Positions 38,725 through 47,588 of a stretch of DNA of 64,000 nt are shown here, in pieces. The position numbers and the translations under genes are program-made. Below the pieces are notes generated by a model, which saw nothing but the letters and a program-made list of their open reading frames with translations, did not search any database and was not told where the DNA came from. How positions within the stretch are numbered: position 1 is the stretch's first letter; each line of letters begins with the position of its first letter. This DNA comes from CAVVSD01 sp963837655 (GTDB lineage: Bacteria; Actinomycetota; Thermoleophilia; Solirubrobacterales; Solirubrobacteraceae), in assembly GCA_963837655.1 (NCBI GenBank), contig CAWIOK010000011.1:1-64000 (forward strand), in the 5' to 3' direction.

Positions 38725-39590
38725 GCCGGCGGCCATCCGACGTCGCGGTCATCGGCGCGGCGGGCCGGACCGGCCGTCACGTGCTCGCCGCGCTCGCGCG
38801 CCGCGGCTGCGCGCCGACCGCAGTGATCCACCGCGACGCCCAGGCAGGCATCGCGCGGGACCACGGGGCCGCGGCTATCGCGGTCGCGGACCTGACGGAC
38901 ACGGCGTCGCTCGTCGCCGCACTGGACGGCGTGTCGGCGGTCCACGTCGTGCCGCCGCTGTTTCATCCCGGGGAGGCAGCCCTCGTTCGCAACGTGGTCG
39001 GCGCCGCGGAGGCCGTCGGAGCCGAGCGCCTCACCTACCACTCCGTGCTACACCCGGACACGCCAGGGCTGCCCCATCACCAGCGCAAGTCGGCGGCAGA
39101 GGCGGCGATCCGCGCGTCGTCGCTGCGGTGGTCGATCCTGCGGCCGGGCATGTACGCCCAGACGGTGCTCGTCTACGTGCAGGAGGGCACCGACGTGGTC
39201 GGGGTCCCCTACTCGCTCGACGCGCCGTTCACCGTGATCGACGTCGCCGACGTGGCCGAGGCGTCCGCGACCGTGCTTGTGGACGACGGACACGCGTACG
39301 CGACCTACGAGCTCGCCGGCCCGGAGCTGCTGACGATGGGCGAGCTGGTCGCCCAGGCGGCCGAGGTCCTCGGCAGGCCACTGGTGGGCGAGGTCATCTC
39401 CCCGTGGGACAGCGTCGTCGCGATCGACTGGACCCGCAGCGGCTGGGCCGATGTGTGCGCGATGTGGAGCCACTACGACAGCCACGGCCTCGTGGGCAAC
39501 CCGGGCGCCGCGCGCCTGGTCCTCGGTCGAGAGCCGGCGTCGTTCGCCGTCGCCATACGACGCACGGCGAGCTACCCTTCAGGGTCGTGA
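38721..39590 (+). CDS. NmrA-like NAD(P)-binding protein
   Basis: Intact 289 residues. GAAGRTGRHVLAAL is the dinucleotide motif of atypical SDRs. LVRNVVGAAEAVGAERLTYHSVLHP and SSLRWSILRPGMYAQT are typical of the NmrA/HSCARG and SDR_a5-like groups. VIDVADVAEASATVL and YELAGPELLTMGELV follow. These proteins sense redox state or reduce quinones. The stop overlaps the tatA GTG (GTGA). Confidence 0.87.
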   Translation: MSRRPSDVAVIGAAGRTGRHVLAALARRGCAPTAVIHRDAQAGIARDHGAAAIAVADLTDTASLVAALDGVSAVHVVPPLFHPGEAALVRNVVGAAEAVGAERLTYHSVLHPDTPGLPHHQRKSAAEAAIRASSLRWSILRPGMYAQTVLVYVQEGTDVVGVPYSLDAPFTVIDVADVAEASATVLVDDGHAYATYELAGPELLTMGELVAQAAEVLGRPLVGEVISPWDSVVAIDWTRSGWADVCAMWSHYDSHGLVGNPGAARLVLGREPASFAVAIRRTASYPSGS

Positions 39591-39778
39591 TCGAAGGTCT
39601 CTTCCAACCGACGCACCTCATCATCATCCTCGCCATCGCGCTGATCGTCCTCGGACCGAAGCGCCTCCCAGAGGCAGGACGCGGGCTGGGCGAGGCGATC
39701 CGCGGCTTTCGTTCCTCCTTCGAGGACTCCGACGACAAGCCGCAGGTCCGCGACCGCAGCGACGGCGACCCCGACTGA
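39587..39778 (+). CDS. tatA: Twin-arginine translocase subunit TatA/E
   Basis: 63 residues. A short N-terminus, one helix (THLIIILAIALIVLG), the FGxxKLPE-like hinge LGPKRLPEAGRG, the amphipathic helix LGEAIRGFRSSFED and an acidic tail fit TatA. It forms the pore-like assembly of the Tat export system. tatC is not in the window. Start GTG overlapping the previous stop. Confidence 0.88.
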   Translation: MIEGLFQPTHLIIILAIALIVLGPKRLPEAGRGLGEAIRGFRSSFEDSDDKPQVRDRSDGDPD

Positions 39779-39788
39779 GCGAGCGGCG

Positions 39789-39822
39789 GCGCTGTCGCGC
39801 TGACCGGCCGGCGCGACAGCGC
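39789..39822. terminator. 12-bp stem hairpin, likely bidirectional terminator
   Basis: GCGCTGTCGCGC and GCGCGACAGCGC form a perfect 12-bp stem around the 10-nt loop TGACCGGCCG. It sits exactly between the convergent tatA and fasciclin genes. No strong U-run is present, which is common in GC-rich actinobacteria. Confidence 0.75.
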
Positions 39823-39833
39823 GGCCGAGCTGC

Positions 39834-40352
39834 TTACGACGGCGGCAGCAGCACCCGGTTGATGACGTGGATGATCCCGTTCGAGGCGCGGACGTTCGTC
39901 TTCGTGACCCGCGTCGAGCCGTTGAGATAGACCTTGTCGTCGCGCACGGCGATCCGCACGGAGGCGCCGTTGAGGGTCTTGGCGCTCGTGAGCTTGACGA
40001 CCTTCGAGGCCGGCACGCGCCCGCGCACGACGTGATAGAGCAGCACCGCCTTGAGCTTCGCCTTGTCCTTGGCGAGCGCGTCGAGGGTGGCCTTCGGGAC
40101 CTTCGCGAACGCGGCGTTCGTGGGCGCGAAGACGGTGTAGCGACCGCTGGACAGGGTGGAAGCAAGCCCGGCCGACTGGATCAGCCCGACCAGCGTCGAG
40201 AACTGCCGGTCGCCTGCGGCGACCTGCACGATCGTCTTGTTCGTGCCCGCCTGCCTGTGGGCAGCGGTCGACGCGTCTGCGACCGAGGACACGGACAGCA
40301 GGCCGACAGCGAGTCCGACAGCAGTGAGCGACGCGACGAGGCGTCGAGTCAT
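39834..40352 (-). CDS. Secreted fasciclin (FAS1) domain protein
   Basis: Intact 172 residues. A signal peptide (LVASLTAVGLAVGLLSVSSVADA) precedes one FAS1 domain: TIVQVAAGDRQFSTLVGLIQ, then the H1 box GRYTVFAPTNAAFAKVP, LYHVVRGRVPASKVV and the H2-like SNGIIHVINRVLLPP. It resembles mycobacterial MPT70/MPT83, surface or secreted adhesion-type proteins. It is divergent from a SigK/RskA-type pair, the same pairing that controls mpt70/mpt83 in Mycobacterium. Confidence 0.88.
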   Translation of the reverse strand: MTRRLVASLTAVGLAVGLLSVSSVADASTAAHRQAGTNKTIVQVAAGDRQFSTLVGLIQSAGLASTLSSGRYTVFAPTNAAFAKVPKATLDALAKDKAKLKAVLLYHVVRGRVPASKVVKLTSAKTLNGASVRIAVRDDKVYLNGSTRVTKTNVRASNGIIHVINRVLLPPS

Positions 40353-40387
40353 GGAGAGCCCTCCTCAGGGAGTCGATGCATGGGCGT

Positions 40388-40473
40388 CGGTACGTACGCG
40401 ACAAGCCCTGGAGGCGGTTGAGCTCCGACGCGCCAACCGCGGGGCGAGAACCGAACGGCCTCGCGGTACGTAC
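40388..40473. promoter_or_regulatory. Direct repeats CGGTACGTAC between fasciclin and sigma genes
   Basis: CGGTACGTAC occurs at 40388-40397 and again at 40464-40473, 76 bp apart. Each contains the GTACGTAC palindrome. One lies ~36 bp upstream of the fasciclin start, the other ~37 bp upstream of the sigma-gene start. This symmetry suits matching promoter or operator elements for the two divergent units, perhaps recognised by the ECF sigma factor itself. Confidence 0.45.
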
Positions 40474-40509
40474 ATCGCCCGTGAGGTGCCCTTCACCGCC
40501 GATCACCCC

Positions 40510-41099
40510 GTGACGCCCCTGCGCCAGTCCTCGGGGACGTGCGAGGACGTCACCCCGCGGGACAGCCGGCGCGGCCGACCGCAGCCTCGCCGCCCGGCTC
40601 ATCGGCGATGACGAACGTGCGCTCGAGGAGATCCACGCGCGCAGCGGCGCAGCCCTGTTCTCCTATCTGCGCCACGTCCTGCGCGACGACCACAGCGCCG
40701 AGGACGTCTTCCAGCAGGTGTTCGCCGAGGTGTGGCGGCGGCGTCTCGAGTACGACCCGGGGCGCAGCGCGCTCACCACCTGGCTGTTCACCATCGCCCG
40801 CTCGCGTGCGCTGGACGAGCTGCGACGGCGCCGCCCGCAACCGGTCGATCCCGCCGCACTGCCCGAGACGGCGCAATCCCCCGCGCACGACGCCGCGATC
40901 GATCGATGGCTCGTGGCGGACCTCCTCGGCCGCCTCCCGGCGCACGAGCGCGAGCTCCTGCAGACTGCGGTTCTACGACGAGCTGACGCAGACTGAGATC
41001 GCCGCGCGGACCGGCCTCCCGCTGGGCACCGTCAAGACGCGGATGGTCCGCGCCCTCACACGGCTGCGCGGGCTCATGGACGAGGAGGGACTGCGATGA
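40510..41099 (+). CDS. ECF sigma factor, SigK-like (two frameshifts)
   Basis: About 195 residues. Region 2 reads SYLRHVLRDDHSAEDVFQQVF, then EVWRRRLEYDPGRSALTTWLFTIARSRALDELRRRR. Region 4 reads LLGRLPAHERELLRLRFYDEL, then TQTEIAARTGLPLGTVKTRMVRALTRLR. Frame changes near 40575 and 40970 divide it. The GTG at 40510 is my best start but is uncertain. The stop overlaps the anti-sigma start (ATGA). It probably transcribes itself and the fasciclin gene. Confidence 0.8.
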
Positions 41100-41787
41100 G
41101 CGCCGGTCCCTGGCCCGTCGATCCGGCAGCGGTGGCGCTCGGCCTCGTCGAGCCCGACGAGCTCCCGATCGCCGAGACCCTGTTGCGGGACGATCCCGCC
41201 TTCGCCGTCGAGGTCGAGCGGCTGCGGGGCACTGCCGCAGCACTGGCTGGGATCGGACGCGTTCGCGTGGTCGCCGCCGCCCCCGCCGCCGCTCGAGCAC
41301 CCACGCCGGCCGGCCGCCCGGAGAAGCCGGCCGCCCCGCGCACGGCGCCGGCGCCGGTGGCGCCTCGCGGTCGGGTCAGCAGTCGCCCTCGCCGTCGTGG
41401 TCGCCGGCGTGATCGTGGTGGCGGGGACAGGCCCCGGAGCGACCCGGCCGCCACGAGGCCACGGCCCTGACGCTGCGACCGGTCGCGGGCGCCGGTGGGG
41501 CCGCCGAGCTCGTCGTGCACGCCTCCGGGGATGCCGAGCTGCAGGCGAGTGGCCTGCAGCCGAGCGCGACGCACGAGCACTACGAGGCGTGGCTGGCCGA
41601 TCGGGGCGGGCGGATGGTGCCGATGGGGAGCTTCCGCGTCGGCGCCGACGGGAAGGTCGACGTGCACATGACACGTCGACGCCGACCTCGCGACGTACGC
41701 GTTCGTCGACATCTCGGTCGAGCCGGACGGTGGACCTCCGACGCACTCCGGCACCTCGGTCCTCCGTGGGCAGCTCGTAGCGCGTGA
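41096..41787 (+). CDS. RskA-like membrane anti-sigma factor (frameshifted)
   Basis: About 225 residues. The N-terminal cytosolic part (VALGLVEPDELPIAETLLRDD) should bind the sigma factor. A single TM can be read across a shift as RLAVGSAVALAVVVAGVIVVA. The extracytoplasmic RskA domain has THEHYEAWLADRGGRMVPMGSF, VDADLATYAFVDISVEPDGGPP and THSGTSVLRGQLV. It is expected to be cut by membrane proteolysis to release the sigma factor. Coupled to the sigma gene and to the MMPL gene. Confidence 0.78.
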
Positions 41788-43836
41788 CGCGCCTCACCGA
41801 CTTCCTCCTGCGCCGGCGGCGCTCGTCGTGTTCGCGTGGCTCCTCCTCGCGCTGGCGGGCGGCTGGGCCGCGAGCGGCCTCTCGGGCGCGCTCTCGCAGT
41901 CCTTCGACGCACCGGGCCGCCCTGCGTTCGAGGCCAACCGGGAGATCGTCGAGCGCTACGGCAGCGGGGGCGTCGATCGCCCCCATCGTCGCGGTCGTCG
42001 ACGGCGTCGACGCCCGCGATCCCGCCGTCGCGCGCGCGTTCGAGCGCGTGGCCGCCGCCGTGCCGGGAGCGCGCCTCGCCGCCGGGGAGCGATCTGGTCT
42101 CACGCGACGGTCGCACCGCAGCCGCGATCGTGCTGCCGCCGCCGGGGAGCCCGGCGCCGGACGAGAACCCGCAGGCCCTCGCCGCCGCCCGCGCCGCCGC
42201 GAGCGGCATGCGCGTCGACGGCGCCCCGCGTGCGGATCACGGGGACGGAGGCGCTCGCGACGGACTCGGGCGACGGCGAGGGCATCGGGCTGCTCGTGGA
42301 GATCCTCCTCGGCGGACTCGGGGCGCTCGTCGTGCTCGTTGTCGTCTTCGCCTCCTGGCTGGCGCTCGTGCCGCTCGTGATCGCCGCGGTCTCGATCCTC
42401 ACGACGTTCCTGCTGCTTCGCGGCCTCGCCGAGCTGACCGAGGTGTCCTTCGTCGTCCAGTTCCTCGTCGGGCTCATCGGGCTCGGGGTGGCGATCGACT
42501 ACTCGCTGCTCGTCGTCGTGCGCTGGCGCGAGGAGCGCGACAACGGCGCCGAGGGACCCGACGCGGTGCGACAGCGCGATGGCGACGGCCGGGCGGTCGG
42601 TCGCCGTGAGCGGCACGACCGTCGCCATCGGGCTCCTCGCGCTCGTCGTCGTCCCCGTGCCGTTCATCCGCTCGATCGGCTTCGGCGGCCTGCTCATCCC
42701 GCTCGTGTCCGTGCTCGCCGTCGCTGACCCTGCTGCCCGTCGTGCTCTCGGGCGCTCGGCGCCCGGCTCGACCGGCGACGCAGCGGCCGGGAGCGCGACG
42801 CGGGCGCGGGGTGGACGCGCTGGGCGCGCTTCGTCGTACGCCGGCGCTGGCCCGCTGCCGTCGCCGGGATCGCCGTGCTCGTCGCGTTGGCCGTGGTCGC
42901 CACCGGCCTACGTCCCGGGCAGCCGTCGGTCGACGCGCTGTCCGCCGGCGGAGACGCGCGCACGGCGCTCACCGCGCTGGAGGACTCGGGGCTCGGCGCC
43001 GGGACGGTGACGCCGATCGAGGTCGTCACCGACGCCGCGGACGCGGCGGCCGCGCAGCTGCGCGGGGTCGACGGCGTACGCGCCGTCGTGGCCCCCGCCG
43101 ACGCGCGCTGGCGCGACGGCGAGCGTCGCGCGCTGCTCGCGCTTCCCGGTCGACGACGCGGCGTCCGACGACGGGCGCTGCGACGCTCGACGCCGTGCGC
43201 GACCTGCCGCTGCCCGGCGACGCGGCGGTGGGCGGCCCAGCCGCACAGGACCGCGACCTCACGGAGGCGATCTACGCCGCGTTCCCGCTGATGGTCGCGC
43301 TCATCGCGGTCGTGACGTTCGCGCTGCTCGCGCGGGCGCTGCGGTCCGTGCTGCTGCCGCTGAAGGCGGTGCTGCTGAACGTGCTGTCGGTCGGCGCGGC
43401 GTTCGGCGTCATCGTGCTCGTCTGGCAGGAGGGCCTCGGGTCGCGAGCTCATCGGCGGCGTCCCCGCCACCGGGGCGATCACGACGTGGGTGCCGCTCGC
43501 GATCTTCGCCTTCCTGTACGGCCTCTCGATGGACTACGAGGTCTTCATCCTCAGCCGCATGCGCGAGGAGTACGACGCGACCGGCGACACCGACGAGGCG
43601 GTCGTGCGCGGCCTGGGCCGCACCGGGCGCCTCGTGACGAGCGCCGCGCTCATCCTGTTCCTGGCCTTCGTCGCGCTGGGCGCGGGGCCCAACACGGAGA
43701 TCAAGATCCTCGCGACCGGTCTGGCGGCCGGGATCCTCCTCGACGCGACGGTCGTGCGCGCGCTCGTCGTCCCGGCGCTGGTGACGCTGTTCGGCCGCTG
43801 GAACTGGTGGCTGCCGGGCGACGGGCGGGACGCTAG
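41784..43836 (+). CDS. MMPL-family transporter in the SigK-like operon (many frameshifts)
   Basis: About 680 residues. TM1 FAWLLLALAGGWAASGL, loop, helix bundle 1 with VQFLVGLIGLGVAIDYSLLVVVRWREE, then helix bundle 2 with PLAIFAFLYGLSMDYEVFILSRMREEY and LGAGPNTEIKILATGLAAGILLDATVV. Both GxxxDY motifs are present. At least seven frame changes are spread over the gene (roughly 41810, 41960, 42090, 42230, 42570, 42720, 43155, 43445). The start is coupled to the anti-sigma gene. Its stop shares a CTAG with the RDD gene. Confidence 0.8.
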
Positions 43837-44299
43837 AGCAGCGCGTCGGCGGTGTCGACGACGACGGTGCCGGCCATCCAGTCCGGCGAGGCCTCGCCGT
43901 CTGCGCGTGAACAGCACGGGCCAGAAGCCCGCGAACAGCGGGATCGTCGGCCAGGATCAGGCCGACGAAGCGGACGATCGCCCGCGGCGATGGAGAGCGG
44001 CTCCCGCGTCTTGTCGGAGAGCGACCCGGAAGCGCATGACGAGCGCGCCCGTGGTCTGACCCGTCGTGCTCCAGAAGAACACGAAGTAGCTCCCCGCCCA
44101 CACGAGGTAGACCGCGCCGCCGACCGCCTTGATGATCGTGTCGACCGTGTCGGGGACGTGAAGGACGCTGACGAGCAGCCCGACGACCGCGCCGGTGACG
44201 AGCGCGACGACCTGGATGATCAGCGCGTCGATCGACCAGCGCGATCGCACGCGTGACGAGCCCGGTGTAGGGCAGCACGCTGGGTGGCGCCACGGTCAT
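43833..44299 (-). CDS. RDD-family membrane protein (frameshifted)
   Basis: About 155 residues. The N-terminal SVLPYTGLVTRAIALVDALI is the RDD signature (Arg, then Asp). Two helices follow (IIQVVALVTGAVVGLLVSVL; GGAVYLVWAGSYFVFFWS), then the TTGQTTGALVMRFRV motif. Frame changes near 44245 and 44020. It is coupled to the gene upstream (ATGA). Functions of RDD proteins vary; some act in ion exchange. Confidence 0.75.
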
Positions 44300-45063
44300 C
44301 GACTCAGGCCGGCGACGTCCCGCCCGGCAGGTCCGGCCGCGGATCGTCGCCGCCGCCGCATCGCGCGGCGCGTCGCGCGCTCGAGCCAGTCGTCCATGCG
44401 CCGCGACCGGATGCGGACCTCGTCGGCCATCTCGTCCGCGAGCCCCATGCTCTGGTGGGCGATGGCGTCGCCGACGGCCTTGCTGCTGGCGATCTGGTCG
44501 ATCATGTCCCACAGCTCGTCGCTGGCCAGCAGCCGGCGTGATCGCCGACGTCGAGGAGGCGGCTGTCGAGCACGCGGGCGACCATGCGCTCCATCCCGGG
44601 GCTGTCGGCGACGGTCGCCGACGAGCGCCTCGACGCGATCGCTGTCGAGCGTCGTGAGGACGAGGCTGCTCGACGCGCGGGTCGTCGAGCGACGCGCGGT
44701 CACCGAGCGCTCGACGACGCCGTCCGCGACCAGCCCCTCGACGACGCGCTCGGCGACGCCGGCGCGGACGATCTCGGTGGAGACCCGCTCGATGACCGCG
44801 TCGCGGATCACGGCGTCGGCGACCGCGTCCACGAGCGGCCCGGCGAGCAGGCCGGTGACCGCGCGCTCGACGAGCGGGCTGCTGCACGATGCGGTCCACG
44901 GCGGTCGCCGTGACGGGAGAGTCGAGGAAGCGGTCGAGCGCATCCAGCGCGGCGCGCTCCGCCGCCGGGCGCACGCCGCCGGTCGAGCGCGCGCGCCGGG
45001 CGCAGGGCCTCGCGCGTCGCGGAGACGGCGAGATCGGACGCTGTGTCGAGCGAGGCCCATGTG
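44296..45063 (-). CDS. Uncharacterised helical protein paired with the RDD gene
   Basis: About 255 residues pieced from several frames. It is made of repeats of the type AVxDxVIRDAVIERVSTEIVRAGVAERVVEGL, predicted amphipathic helices, then ELWDMIDQIASSKAVGDAIAHQS and a basic tail (MDDWLERATRRAMRRRRR). Proteins like this often sit beside RDD genes in actinobacteria, from memory rather than a search. The start near 45063 is uncertain. The stop overlaps the RDD start. Confidence 0.55.
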   Translation of the reverse strand, partial: HMGLARHSVRSRRLRDARGPAPGARARPAACARRRSAPRWMRSTASSTLPSRRPPWTASCSSPLVERAVTGLLAGPLVDAVADAVIRDAVIERVSTEIVRAGVAERVVEGLVADGVVERSVTARRSTTRASSSLVLTTLDSDRVEALVGDRRRQPRDGAHGRPRARQPPPRRRRSRRLLASDELWDMIDQIASSKAVGDAIAHQSMGLADEMADEVRIRSRRMDDWLERATRRAMRRRRRSAAGPAGRDVAGLSR

Positions 45064-45098
45064 CCTCTTGTACCGGACCCGGCGCGTCAGCGCACGGA

Positions 45099-46320
45099 TC
45101 ACGCTGTCCACGCCGCGGATCCGGGGCCTCGACGGCTGACCTCGTGCAGAACCGGCTGCGGAGCGTCGCACCGTGTCCTCGGCGACCGGCACCGGGGCCG
45201 CCTTGGGGAGCAGCCTGGCGACGATGAACGCCGCAGCCATGATGCCCGCCATGATCCAGACGACGGTCTGCGTGGACTGGGCGATGTCGACCTTGACGGC
45301 GTGCAGGATCGCGTCGGCACCGGAGCCGGCCTGCGACGCAAGCCCGCCGCTGCCGGTGTTGCCGCCCGCGGTGATCGAGTGCGCGATGCGGTCGGCCTCC
45401 GCGGCCGGCACGCCGTTGCTGCGCAGCGTCGAGCCGACCTGGTCGACGTTGCCGCTCGCGAACAGCGAGCCCATGACGGCCAGGCCGAGGCTGGCGCCCA
45501 GGTTGCGGACGGTCTGGGTGATGCCGGTGACCTCGCCGTAGCCGGCGCCCGGCGCGCGGTTCAGCGCATCGGTGCTCACGGGACCGAGCACGAGCCCGAG
45601 GCCGGCGCCCGCGACGACGATCCAGTACCACTGGCTGCCGAAGTCCAGGTCGGGAGCTGCCGGCCCCACAGGTAGAAGCCGACCGCCGAGACGGCGCAGC
45701 CGAGGATCGACCGCCGGGCGCGCGCCGCGCTTGTCGACGATCCGCCCGCCCCACTGCGCCGCGGTCGCGAAGCCGCCGAAGAAGACCAGCAGGAACAGGC
45801 CGGCGTTCGTCGCCGAGAAGCCCAGCGCCGCCTGCGCGTAGACGCTGGCGAAGAAGAAGAACGGCACGAACACCGCGGACATCAGCAGCAGGACGGCGTT
45901 GTCGACGAAGAACCCGCGATCCTCGAAGAGCCGGACCCGGATGAGTGGCTCGCGCTCGGCGCAGCTCGGAGGTGACGAACACGACGAGCAGGACGAGGCC
46001 GACGATGATCGAGCCGATGGTCTTCGGCGTCCGTCCAGCCCCAGACACCGGCCTGCTGCAGGCCCGAGGACGACGAAGCCCATGCCGGCCGAGATCAGCA
46101 CCGCGGCGCGGTAGTCGATCGGCCCGGGCTGCGCGCGTCTCGGCCGGCTTGGCCTGAACGTGAGGATGAGCGCGATGATGGCGACAGGGATGTTGATCCA
46201 GAAGATCGCGCGCCAGGTCCACTCCGTGAGGTAGCCGCCGGCCAGCGGGCCGACGGCGGTCAGCGCGCCGGTGATGCCGAAGAAGGCGGCGAGGGCGCGG
46301 CCGCGCCGGCCGCCGCGCAG
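45099..46320 (-). pseudogene. MFS multidrug exporter (DHA2/EmrB type), N-terminus missing
   Basis: From helix 4 onward the protein is recognisable: RALAAFFGITGALTAVGPLAGGYLTEWTWR, then FWINIPVAIIALILTF (motif C region), LLMSAVFVPFFFFASVYAQ, GPVSTDALNRAPGAGYGEVTGI and QTVVWIMAGIMAAAFIVARLL. Frame changes lie near 45170, 45665, 45720, 45960 and 46030. The first ~120 residues (helices 1-3) are absent: homology stops near 46320, where a second gene begins on the other strand. It is probably non-functional if the sequence is right. Confidence 0.75.
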
Positions 46321-46680
46321 AGGCCGGCGACGACGCTGACCGTGAAGGAGACCGCCCGCGGCGGCACCTTCGACGTCGTCGACCATCCGCCGAAGTCGGC
46401 CAAGAAGGGCGCGGACCGATCGGCCGCGTCCGCGCCGTGTGCGCGGTCACCAAGGCCGGTGGGTTCGACTCGGCCGCCGGCGACTGCCTCGGCGTGTTCG
46501 AGATGAAGGCGGGGAAGCTGTACGTGACGCTGCCGCTGGACTCCGCGAGCTCCTCGACGGAACGGAACCGTCCTCGGCGGGACCGGCGCCTACGCCGGGC
46601 GGCGCGGGACCTGGAGGTCGGTCCAGCACCGCGACGGGAGCGCGACCGACACGTTCATCCTGGCGTCGTGCCGCACTCCC
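46321..46680 (+). pseudogene. Allene-oxide-cyclase/dirigent-like barrel protein, N-terminus missing
   Basis: The frame gives LTVKETARGGTFDVVDHPPK, then CAVTKAGGFDSAAGDCLGVFEM, LYVTLPLDSASSS and VLGGTGAYAGARGTW, the closing strand pair typical of bacterial AOC-like secreted proteins. No signal peptide or start codon can be found before it, since the sequence runs straight into the MFS gene. Frame changes lie near 46430 and 46562. The end is approximate. Confidence 0.6.
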
Positions 46681-46689
46681 TCCTCACGG

Positions 46690-46908
46690 TCACCAGGTCA
46701 GCTCGATCTCCAGTTCGCACCCGTCGCTCTCGACCTCGAGCTCGAGCTTGAGGTCGACCATGTCGGGGACGTGCACCTTGAACCGCATGCCGCCACGCTC
46801 GAACTCGATGTCGTTGTGCCGCGCAAGCATGTCGGCCAGATCGCGTAGCCGCGCCGCAACCTCCTCGCGCCGCAGGCGCTCCTTCTGCTCGACCTCGAAG
46901 ATGTCCAT
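46690..46908 (-). CDS. Amphi-Trp domain-containing protein
   Basis: Intact 72 residues: MDIFEVEQKERLRREEVAARL, LADMLARHNDIEFERGGMRFKVHVPD and LELEVESDGCELEIELTW. This is the amphi-Trp domain, a small alternating hydrophobic/acidic fold with an ending tryptophan. Function unknown. GAGGGGAG lies 6-7 bp before the ATG. Confidence 0.85.
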   Translation of the reverse strand: MDIFEVEQKERLRREEVAARLRDLADMLARHNDIEFERGGMRFKVHVPDMVDLKLELEVESDGCELEIELTW

Positions 46909-47022
46909 CTGAGCTCCCCTCGGGTTGTTCGTTCACACGATTGTCGTCCGAACCGGAGGATGCGACCTCGTGTTCGGGCGACGTAGCGTCCGCATCGTGC
47001 CAGCGAACCTCAGGAGACGCCG

Positions 47023-47292
47023 ATGGCGGTAGCCGTCCACATCAGTGCGCAGGGGATGTCCAAGGACGACTACGCGCGCGTCATGGGTGAGCTCCAGGCC
47101 ACAGGCGACGGGGAGCCCGAGGGGCGTCTCTATCACGCCGCCTACGGCGACGACGAGGTCCACATGTTCGAGGTCTGGGACTCACCCGAGCAGTTCCAGG
47201 CCCACCAGGACCGGCGCTTCGCGCTCATCCAGGGCGCCGGGCTCGACGCGGGCATCGTCGACGTCCACCCCGTGCACTCGCACCCGGACTGA
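47023..47292 (+). CDS. ABM-like dimeric alpha-beta barrel protein
   Basis: Intact 89 residues. VAVHISAQGMSKDDYARVMGEL, then YHAAYGDDEVHMFEVWDSPEQF and FALIQGAGLDAGIV match the antibiotic-biosynthesis-monooxygenase-type fold of small heme- or quinone-related proteins. AGGAGACG precedes the ATG. Function unknown. Confidence 0.75.
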   Translation: MAVAVHISAQGMSKDDYARVMGELQATGDGEPEGRLYHAAYGDDEVHMFEVWDSPEQFQAHQDRRFALIQGAGLDAGIVDVHPVHSHPD

Positions 47293-47389
47293 GCGCTCCG
47301 TCGTACGGGTGTCGGCTCGGACGCGACGAGGCTCAAGCAGCATCCTGGGGCCGCCGATCGGTGGGACGCCTGGATCGCTGCGTCCAGGG

Positions 47390-47422
47390 GAGAGGCCCGG
47401 TCTCCAGGGGATCGGGCCTCTC
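47390..47422 (+). terminator. 10-bp stem hairpin after the ABM-like gene
   Basis: GAGAGGCCCG (47390-47399) pairs with CGGGCCTCTC (47413-47422) around a 13-nt loop. There is no U-tract; it is a likely terminator for the gene ending at 47292. Confidence 0.5.
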
Positions 47423-47449
47423 GCATGTCGGGGCTGGCGCACGACACAG

Positions 47450-47470
47450 AAAACCCCGCCGGAGCGGGGT
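47450..47470 (-). terminator. Intrinsic terminator of tRNA-Tyr
   Basis: On the minus strand ACCCCGC-TCCG-GCGGGGT is followed by TTT. It is 14 nt past the tRNA 3' end: a canonical short hairpin with U-run. Confidence 0.8.
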
Positions 47471-47483
47471 CTCGTACGACTCA

Positions 47484-47565
47484 TGGGGGGAGCAGGATTC
47501 GAACCTGCGTAGGCAGAGCCAACGGGTTTACAGCCCGTCTCCTTTAACCACTCGGACATCCCCCC
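47484..47565 (-). tRNA. tRNA-Tyr (GTA anticodon)
   Basis: Read on the minus strand: acceptor GGGGGGA pairs with TCCCCCC plus discriminator A. The anticodon arm ACGGGCTGTAAACCCGT presents GTA. The long variable arm marks a class II tRNA, as expected for Tyr. The T-arm GCAGGTTCGAATCCTGC is intact. No CCA is encoded. Confidence 0.95.
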
Positions 47566-47588
47566 GAGAGGACGGCTCAGGATAGCGT

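Noticed and set aside
43409..46453. Long minus-strand open frame of over 1000 codons
   Set aside because: It passes through the RDD, helical and MFS genes in mixed frames because of frame breaks and the high GC content; no single protein fits.
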